Source: Rhodanobacter ginsengisoli (GTDB taxonomy: Bacteria; Pseudomonadota; Gammaproteobacteria; Xanthomonadales; Rhodanobacteraceae). From it: DNA of 64,000 nucleotides. This document shows positions 39,301 through 45,796 of this stretch, one piece after another (within the stretch, counting starts at the first letter, position 1; the number at the start of each line of letters is the position of its first letter). Below the pieces are notes generated by a model. It was not told where the DNA came from, made no database searches, and saw only the letters and a list, made by a program, of their open reading frames with translations. The DNA lies in NCBI RefSeq assembly GCF_042657065.1, contig NZ_JBHSNF010000002.1:558001-622000 (forward strand), read 5' to 3'. A program made the position numbers and the translations under genes.

Positions 39301-42300
39301 ATCGTTGCCTGAACCGGCAAAGATCAGGTTCGAGCCGCCCGAACCAAAGATCGTGTCATTGCCGCCACCGCCATCGATGGTGACCGAATCGGCCGAGCCG
39401 GCGTCCGCCCAGTCGCTGTTGTCCGCCGGGCCGGCATTGGCCATCAGGTAGTCGTCGCCGCCGCCGCCATTGATGTAGTCATTACCGCCCCAACCATACA
39501 GCGAGCTGGCGCCGGAACCACCGAAAATCGTGTCATTGCCCGTGCCGCCGACCAGCAGGTCCACCCCCGAGCCGCCCTCGATATAGTCGCCGCCGCTGCC
39601 ACCCTTTACCGTGGTGGCACCGCTGCCGGCAAACACGTAGCTGGCGCCGTTGCCAACCTGCACATTGAAGCTGCCGGAACCGCCATAGAAAAAGTCGCTG
39701 CCGCCGGAACCATAAACCAAGTCGTAACCAGCCCCGCCGTAGATCGTGTCGGACTGGGTCGGATCCAGGTCCGCCCAGTTGGACACCACCGGATTCATGT
39801 CGGCGTACAGCACATCGTTGCCATCGCCCGCGATCAGCAGGTCGCTGCCAGCGCCGCCAATGAGAACATCATGGATCGTGACGCTGGCGCCGCCCGTGGA
39901 TGGTGTAATGACCGACTCGGTGCCACCAATCAGGGTATCGTTGCCCACGTTGCCGACCAGCGCGTCGTTGCCGGTGCCGCCGATCAGCAGCGAGCCGGGC
40001 AGCGTCGTCGCACCGGCCACGCCCGGATCCAGCGAGGAACCCAGCAGCGCGCTGCCGTTCAGATAGATCTGGTACGTGTCTGGGGTGCCACCCGAAACGG
40101 ACTCGGTACTGATCGTGTCGCTGTTTTGATCATAGGTGACGCTGGCAATCAGCGCCGCATCCACCGTGTCGATGCCCGCCACGTTGTAGGACTGCGCGCT
40201 GCCCGCATCCAGCGTGTCGGCACCGGTGCCGCCAAACACATAGCCATCTTCCGTACCCAGGCTGATCGAGGCGTCGGCGCCGGAACCGAAAATGGTTTCG
40301 AACTCGCCCAGCGCACCAGCACTGCCGCCCTGAAGCGTCTCCTTGCCGGACGAGTTGCCGAAGATCAGCTGGTTGCCGGTACCGGCCAGTACGTACAGGT
40401 TGGGGTTGGGGCCGTTGTCATAGCCCTGGGTGACGGTGTCGAAGTTGCCGTTGTCGCCGACCACCGTGTTGTCGCCGTCGCCGGCATAGATGAAGCTGGC
40501 ATTGCCGAAACCATCGATATAACTGGCGATGCCACCGTTCGTGTTCGAGCCATAGATGCTGTCTAGGAGCTGGGTGCCGTGCTTGCCGTCGTCGCCGTAA
40601 AAGTTATCGAATACGATGGACGTGTCGCCGGGGGCGTAGCGGTCGAGGGCGGAGAGGTTGGAGGCGGCGAGCGTGGGGGTAACCGGGGTGGGTGCCGTGT
40701 CCAGCGTAATGCCGTCGCCGCTGCTGCCGGTAAAGTTGTACAGCGTCAGCACACCCGCGCCTTGCGCGGCCGCAGCGTTGAGCTGTTCGAGGCTGCTGCT
40801 GGACAAGTCACTCGCCGACGCGGTGGGAATGAGCGCGTCGGCGAGGGATTGCAGGAAGCCGCCGGAGCTGGTCGAAGCGCCGGTTGCTGGCGCCGCATCC
40901 ACAATGTCGTAGTGAACCGTCAGCGTGGCGCCTGACTTGGTGATCCAGTCTTTCGTTGTTGGATCAAACCATGTGCCGTTGCCCATCGACTGCGCGGTGA
41001 TCGTCAGCGCCTTGGAAACCCCCAGCTGCGAAACGATGTTGATCTGGGTCGAACCGAGGTTGCTCAGGTACAACGTATCGTGTGCATGTTGCCCGACGTA
41101 GTAGGTGACCGATCCAGTATCGTCCGAGGCATACACGGTATCCTGTCCACCGGCGCCAGGATTGCTGGCCTCACCAAGCACTACCGTATCGTTGCCGCCA
41201 GTCAGGGATATCGAATCGTTGCCGGTGCCTGCGACAATATAGTCGTTGCCAGTGCCACCGATGATGGTGTCGTCGCCAGTGCCGCCGATCAGGGCGTCGT
41301 TGCCAGTACCTGTGCCGTCCAGGGTATCGTTGCCGGCCTGGGCGATCAGCAGGGAGTTCTGGTACTCGAGAGACCGACTCGGGTCAATGCTCTGGAATAA
41401 ATCATATCCGTTCCGGTGCGAAGCCTGAAGGTCAGTCCCAAGAAATAATTGCGAGCCCGCAACCTGCACGTCGAGTGGATCGATCGTCGTGTTCGCAAAA
41501 TCCCCCACCCAAGGATTTAATGATGCATTCGTTATGTAATTCGAGATGAGCTCTTGAGCGGCCCACCCTAACGCGTTCTCAAGTGTCTGCACCTGTAGGC
41601 CAGCAACGGCAGGAGCATCTTGTGGTATCGGCGATTGAGAGCCTGAGATCGTTTCGTTTGCCAGGCCTATTTCTCTGGATAGCGAATATTCATAGCTAAA
41701 TGCGACCGCCCTATTTGTAGCGCTTGGGTCACCAGCCTTCTGCTTGGAAAATTCCGCATATATTGACAACGCCTCAACATTCGTTACGTCAGCCGCTGAC
41801 TGGTCGGTGGATGCATAGAGGCCAAATAACTGACTCTCAGCATATCGTCTTGCCGCCACGCCACCTGAATATGATGGATTCGAACCGTAACGAATTTGGA
41901 ACCAGGCATCGGGGCGATTGAATGAATACTGATTTAGGTCACTCAGCAGGGTTGGACTCTTTGCTAGAAGCCCATTATAAGAAAGCGAGAAGAGTGCAAC
42001 CCCCTCAGTAGAGTTCAACAAATTTGCGGAGTCGATTTGATATTTTGATTTAGATATCAATCTATTAAACGTTTCGTACTCACCGGACGACGACTTCGTC
42101 AAAACGATTTCTTTCCACAAGTCCTTCACTTCAGCGTCGGTCAGCGAAGGCAAGGGGCTGCCGCCATTGGCCGTCGTCAAAGCCGCCTGCAACTTTGCGT
42201 ATCCTGTCGTTGTTATTCCATTAACCTTGGTTGTACGGTAAGATCCATCCAAGGCTTTAACTATAGCGCTGTAGTTTGCACTGCCAAAACGAATATTTAA

Positions 42301-42531
42301 TTCCGCCAAGTAGTCCTTTTCAGAGATTGGCTTACCCTTCAATAAGAAGCCGACCCCGACAGTGGCCGCGCCATTACCATCTGGATAGGCTTTCAGGCTA
42401 TCACCCTCGAAGGCCTCAAGGAACCCCTTACCGTTGTTTGTGAGCGCGGTCGGGTCAACGAACCCTGCCTCATTGCCTGGCGTCGTATCACCAGCCTCAT
42501 TTGATGGAATCAAATGATAATCATTGGCCAT
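30312..42531 (-). CDS. Giant RTX protein with N-terminal GH24 muramidase domain (contains a 92-N gap)
   Basis: A type I secretion substrate of about 4,039 residues if the gap flanks are joined at their 8-nt overlap. No Sec signal. Residues 34-240 form a phage-lysozyme (GH24) domain: 'FLEAFEGDSLKAYPDGNG' and 'ATVGVGFLLKG' give E42, D51 and T57, spaced exactly as E11/D20/T26 of T4 lysozyme, and 'GGVAARRYAESQLFGLY' matches the family's C-terminal motif. A linker (240-395) leads to RTX nonapeptides (GGxGxDxUx, for example 'LIGGTGDDTIIGGTGNDYI') interleaved with many haemolysin-related modules ('LTLTNYFTNGVPSTALNQVVF' type). The last 250 residues are Ala/Ser-rich and should carry the C-terminal export signal. 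The start has AAGGA upstream. Codon use in the first 400 codons is more AT-rich than in the repeats. Cell-wall target and antibacterial role are inferred. Confidence 0.9.
31400..31491. other. Assembly gap (92 N) inside the RTX repeats
   Basis: 92 undetermined bases. The left flank ends in CTTGAAGC and the right flank begins with the same CTTGAAGC. Joining at that overlap removes 100 positions and puts the 353-codon C-terminal part back in frame with the rest. Because the flanks are homologous points of a long repeat, zero or more whole repeat units may be missing. Confidence 0.95.
31492..31625. repeat. 134-bp exact repeat in RTX gene, copy 1
   Basis: Identical base for base to 32479-32612, 987 bp (329 codons) away. 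It encodes the 'VSFK' to 'DTYMFGPGFGQDRVIV' module boundary of the RTX protein. The same module end also appears at the other side of the N gap. Near-identical alternating modules extend on both sides. Confidence 0.9.
32479..32612. repeat. 134-bp exact repeat in RTX gene, copy 2
   Basis: Second copy of the repeat at 31492-31625. Together with the similar stretches at about 31830-31950 and 32840-32960 it shows a two-module unit of 987 bp duplicated recently enough to keep DNA identity over more than 100 bp. Confidence 0.9.
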
Positions 42532-42552
42532 GATTCAAAATCCTTTTTGATG

Positions 42553-43275
42553 CTATTTCTTAATGATAATTTGGCACGACTTTCCACCGGGCGATAAAGA
42601 GCCATCGTGGTTATCTACCATGTACTGTATGTATACAGCAAGACTATGCTTTCGCAGTACCGACACCCATTCTGGCTGCAACACAAAGGCCACCGGGTGT
42701 CCAGCGTAATAGACTAATTGTCCACCAGCCGGCGGGTATAGGGGCACACCATGGAGATGATTAGCATCTGAGAAAAAGCCAAACATCGGGAGTGGACCGT
42801 ACTCGTTATAACTTGCATCGCAGACCTTTTCGGTCAACTGAACCACATAATACGCTTTATGCACTAGCTGGACGCGACCGTAGGCAACGGTCACCTGATG
42901 AGCCGCGTTCAACCTCATCACTTCCCGCAACCACTCGTCGTCCGATTTTTCCAGTTGCGGTCGCCTGTCGATTGGCTCAGATGCCTCGATAGTGCTCTTG
43001 GCTACTTCGGCTACGTTGGCCGTGGGATCCAAGGTCCAATCCAGTTCCTTGAATTGCGCGCTTTGCAATAGCTCGGTGACCGGCATAGTGATTGCGTCGC
43101 ATAATTGCTTGTTTGTCATGTCCTTGATACGCGATGCCTTGACGATATCGAGGAAGCGATTGCATTCCCGATCGTTCCAGTTAGCGACCTCCTGATAGCT
43201 CACGCCAGCGCATGCGCCTTGCGTGAATACCAATGCGGCAACCCCCAAAGCGAAAAGACCCAAGTTCCTTTTCAT
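42553..43275 (-). CDS. Secreted protein, candidate periplasmic immunity protein for the RTX muramidase
   Basis: A 240-residue protein I do not recognise. It has a classical signal peptide (MKRNLGLFALGVAALVFTQG, predicted cleavage after 'ACA') and no further membrane helix, so it should be periplasmic. The mature part has four Cys ('DRECNRF', 'KQLCDAI', 'EKVCDAS', 'GKSCQII'), enough for two disulfides. It is encoded 21 bp upstream of the GH24-RTX gene in the same orientation, with AAGGAG before its own start. Immunity proteins against muramidase toxins act in the periplasm and lie next to the toxin, so an inhibitor role is a reasonable inference. An alternative is an export or anchoring accessory. 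Base composition is AT-richer than the core genome. Confidence 0.6.
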   Translation of the reverse strand: MKRNLGLFALGVAALVFTQGACAGVSYQEVANWNDRECNRFLDIVKASRIKDMTNKQLCDAITMPVTELLQSAQFKELDWTLDPTANVAEVAKSTIEASEPIDRRPQLEKSDDEWLREVMRLNAAHQVTVAYGRVQLVHKAYYVVQLTEKVCDASYNEYGPLPMFGFFSDANHLHGVPLYPPAGGQLVYYAGHPVAFVLQPEWVSVLRKHSLAVYIQYMVDNHDGSLSPGGKSCQIIIKK

Positions 43276-43279
43276 GCCT

Positions 43280-43597
43280 TTAAACTCCTTGAACTGGGGT
43301 CAGCGCGCACTCCTGTCCTTGCCGGAAGCAATCAGCCCCTGGTCTTTCTGTTGCTGGACAGGTCGCCCCTGATCCTTGCCTTCCGGCATCGCAATCTGTC
43401 AGTCCCCGCAACGCCAAACGCCAGCCTCGATCAGCGAACCCCGACTGATTACGGGCAACCGCCACCCGTTCGCCGTCTCTGCCAACCGCAGCGTCCGCGG
43501 CGCGCAGGAAACGCCAACGCTTGGACCCGACCGAAAGCCAGGAATGCGCCGCACGTGCATCTCCGGCGCCAGACACCACGCAAATCTTCGTCGACAT
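43280..43597 (-). CDS. Small protein of unknown function upstream of the candidate immunity gene
   Basis: A 105-codon frame beginning MSTKICVVSGAGDARAAHSW with a good Shine-Dalgarno (AGGGGA) upstream and ending 4 nt before the next start; its last codons contain the AAGGAG that serves that gene, which suggests coupled translation. The protein is Arg/Gly/Ala-rich with four Cys, has no signal peptide and matches no family I know. The open frame continues upstream to 43657. It could be a real first gene of the operon or a chance frame in the leader. Confidence 0.35.
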   Translation of the reverse strand: MSTKICVVSGAGDARAAHSWLSVGSKRWRFLRAADAAVGRDGERVAVARNQSGFADRGWRLALRGLTDCDAGRQGSGATCPATERPGADCFRQGQECALTPVQGV

Positions 43598-44017
43598 GAA
43601 ATCCCCTGTCGCCATCCCTAGCCCCTGTCCCTGTCGTGTTCCGGCTTGCCCGGTCACATGGACATTAAGGTCGAATTCAACAGCCTGGTCAACAAGCAGG
43701 TTCTTGCTATAAACGTAATTTTATGCGCCTACCGCAGCGCGGCTCGAAGCGTCCAACGCCCGCGCGCGGCAGACGCCAGATCTTCCTGCTGGACGGACGC
43801 GGTGACGTCACTAACAGGAATGACGGCTACGCCCGAAGACTTCGCATCTTGCGGCTTGTTGGCGGCCACTGGCGCCATATCTGTGACTCTAGCGCCTGGA
43901 TTCTGCCACGTTACGCACTGCCATACACCTTGCTCAGCCAGACTCAAATCAAGGTATCCGCTTCGGTTAGGGCTCCGCCGCGTGCGACGAGACAAAACGG
44001 GGACGCTAGGGCACGAG
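43598..44017. other. Intergenic region between candidate operon start and tRNA-Thr
   Basis: About 420 bp without a convincing gene. A minus-strand frame at 43729-43995 (TTG start, no ribosome binding site) is the longest candidate. The interval probably carries the promoter of the toxin/immunity operon. No integrase or recombinase fragment is seen. Confidence 0.4.
43664..43692 (-). promoter_or_regulatory. Possible sigma-70 promoter of the toxin/immunity operon
   Basis: On the minus strand TTGACC (43692-43687) is followed after 17 nt by CTTAAT (43669-43664), about 65 nt before the start at 43597. The -35 is good, the -10 matches at four of six positions. Confidence 0.3.
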
Positions 44018-44047
44018 AAAGGCCTGCTTTTGACGGCAGGCCTTTTT
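44018..44047. terminator. Bidirectional intrinsic terminator next to tRNA-Thr
   Basis: Perfect 10-bp stem AAAGGCCTGC / GCAGGCCTTT with an 8-nt loop and T-runs on both strands. It lies 16 nt beyond the 3' end of the tRNA-Thr gene and separates it from the island operon. Confidence 0.85.
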
Positions 44048-44063
44048 CGTGAGTCATTGATAT

Positions 44064-44139
44064 TGGTGCCGGAAATAGGAATCGAACCTACGACCTACGC
44101 ATTACGAATGCGCCGCTCTACCAACTGAGCTATTCCGGC
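44064..44139 (-). tRNA. tRNA-Thr (anticodon CGT)
   Basis: A 76-nt cloverleaf on the minus strand beginning GCCGGAATAGCTCAG and ending CCGGCACCA. The acceptor stem pairs GCCGGAA with TTCCGGC, the T-loop GTTCGATTC is present and the anticodon loop reads TTCGTAA, giving CGT (threonine). CCA is encoded. The last 16 nt are duplicated at 25254-25269. Confidence 0.96.
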
Positions 44140-44194
44140 AAAGAGCCGCGGATTTTACGATGCGCAGCGCTATGGCGCAAGCACGCCGCCTTCG

Positions 44195-45157
44195 TCAGAA
44201 GTCGGCTGAGGTCTTGCCGCCGACCACGCGCAGCTCCTTCGGCAAGGCAAAGGTGATGGTCTCGCGCTCGCCATCGAGCTCGCGCACCTCGCCGGCACCC
44301 CAAGACTGCAGGCGGGCGATCACGTCGCGCACGAGTTTTTCCGGGGCGGAAGCGCCGGCGGTGAGTCCGATGCGGTTCACGCCATCGAGCCAGCTGCGCT
44401 CGATGTGCTCCGCGCCGTCGATCAGGAACGAGCGCACGCCCTGCTTCTCCGCCAGCTCGCGCAGCCGGTTGGAATTGGAGCTGTTGATCGAACCGACCAC
44501 CAGCATCAGGTCGACCGCATCGGCCAGTCGACGCACGGCGTCCTGGCGATTCTGCGTGGCGTAGCAGATGTCGTCCTTGCGCGGCCCCTCGATATCGGGA
44601 AACTTCTCGCGCAGTGCCTCGATGATCGCCTTGGTATCGTCCACCGACAGCGTGGTCTGGGTGACATACGACAGCTGGCCCGGAAATTTCGGCGACAACC
44701 GGGCGACCGACTCCAGCGATTCGACCAGCAGGATTTCGCCGGCATTGACCGGATTCCACTGACCCATGGTGCCTTCGACCTCGGGGTGCCCGGCATGGCC
44801 GATCAGCACCACACTGCGGCCGATGCGGCCCAGTCGCGCCACTTCCATGTGCACCTTGGTGACCAGTGGGCAGGTCGCGTCGAACACCTTGAGGTGGCGC
44901 TGGTCGGCCTCCTCGCGCACCGCCTGCGACACCCCGTGCGCACTGAAAATCACCGTGGCCCCGTCGGGCACCTCATGCAGCTCCTCGACGAATACCGCGC
45001 CATCGGCGCGCAGCCTGTCGACCACGTAGCGGTTGTGCACGACTTCGTGCCGCACATAGATCGGCGCACCCCACGATTCCAGCGCGCGATCGACGATGGC
45101 GATCGCGCGATCGACGCCGGCACAGAATCCACGGGGGTTGGCAAGCAGGATGTCCAT
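44195..45157 (-). CDS. ispH: 4-hydroxy-3-methylbut-2-enyl diphosphate reductase, IspH
   Basis: The last enzyme of the MEP isoprenoid pathway, reducing HMBPP to IPP and DMAPP with a [4Fe-4S] cluster. 320 residues, usual length. The three cluster cysteines are present: C12 ('RGFCAGVDRA'), C96 ('DATCPLVTK') and C198 ('DDICYATQ'). 'SAHGVSQ', 'GHPEVEGTMGQ' and 'INSSNSNRL' are substrate-binding blocks. It starts at ATG 45157 with its own 89-bp upstream gap after lspA; the two probably belong to one transcript from ileS. Confidence 0.97.
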   Translation of the reverse strand: MDILLANPRGFCAGVDRAIAIVDRALESWGAPIYVRHEVVHNRYVVDRLRADGAVFVEELHEVPDGATVIFSAHGVSQAVREEADQRHLKVFDATCPLVTKVHMEVARLGRIGRSVVLIGHAGHPEVEGTMGQWNPVNAGEILLVESLESVARLSPKFPGQLSYVTQTTLSVDDTKAIIEALREKFPDIEGPRKDDICYATQNRQDAVRRLADAVDLMLVVGSINSSNSNRLRELAEKQGVRSFLIDGAEHIERSWLDGVNRIGLTAGASAPEKLVRDVIARLQSWGAGEVRELDGERETITFALPKELRVVGGKTSADF

Positions 45158-45246
45158 CGATGTCTCGGGAATGAGTGGAGAGAAGCGGGAAACGGGAACA
45201 GGCCGTCACTCGTCTTTCGCTTCCGCTGTCTGTCTCGTTCCTCGAA

Positions 45247-45756
45247 TTATCGCACGCTGTCCGCGGGCTTGCCGGCGAACAGGCCGAATGCGATCAGCAT
45301 CACCGCACCGACCGTGATGCCGCAGTCGGCCAGGTTGAACACCGGGTAGCTCCACTGGTGGAAGTAGACCTGGATGAAGTCGGTGACCCGGGCGGCGTGC
45401 AGGCGATCGATCAGGTTGCCGATGGCGCCGCCGATGATGAAAGCCAGCGGCACGCCCGTGCGCCAGTCACGCCGCGGCGTGCGTGCCAGCCACCCCACCA
45501 GCACCGCGCTGATCACCAGCGCCAGCAGCACGAAGAACCAGCGCTGCCAGCCGGTGCCGCCGGCCAGAAAACTGAAGGCGGCACCGCTGTTGAACGCCAG
45601 CGTCCAGTTCAGGAACCCCGGGATCACCGCATGCGGCAGCCCGACGGGCTGCAACGCGTGCACCGCCCACCACTTGCTGAGCTGATCGAGCGCGATGACG
45701 GCGGCGGACAGCCACAGCCAGACGAGTGCATTGGGTTTGGTAGTCATCGTGCTCAT
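45247..45756 (-). CDS. lspA: Lipoprotein signal peptidase, LspA
   Basis: Aspartyl signal peptidase II that cleaves prolipoproteins. 169 residues, four membrane helices. The catalytic aspartates are in 'GAIGNLIDRLHAARVTDFI' and 'VFNLADCGITVG'. The start is ATG 45756 or ATG 45747 (MTTKPNALVW); neither has a strong ribosome binding site. It lies 40 bp after ileS. The usual fkpB gene between lspA and ispH is missing. Confidence 0.95.
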   Translation of the reverse strand: MSTMTTKPNALVWLWLSAAVIALDQLSKWWAVHALQPVGLPHAVIPGFLNWTLAFNSGAAFSFLAGGTGWQRWFFVLLALVISAVLVGWLARTPRRDWRTGVPLAFIIGGAIGNLIDRLHAARVTDFIQVYFHQWSYPVFNLADCGITVGAVMLIAFGLFAGKPADSVR

Positions 45757-45796
45757 GCGTAAGGGAAGAAGGGCCCGAAGAAAATGGGGATCGAGC

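Noticed and set aside
31500..41300. CRISPR-like or satellite array
   Set aside because: The periodicity follows 9-residue RTX codon repeats and 329-codon modules, with no constant repeat/spacer structure.
43729..43995. An 88-codon minus-strand frame upstream of the toxin operon
   Set aside because: TTG start without a ribosome binding site and no recognisable sequence.
25254..44064. Integrase or transposase genes expected in a tRNA-bounded island
   Set aside because: None found in any frame; only exporter, glycosyltransferase, RTX and small genes are present.
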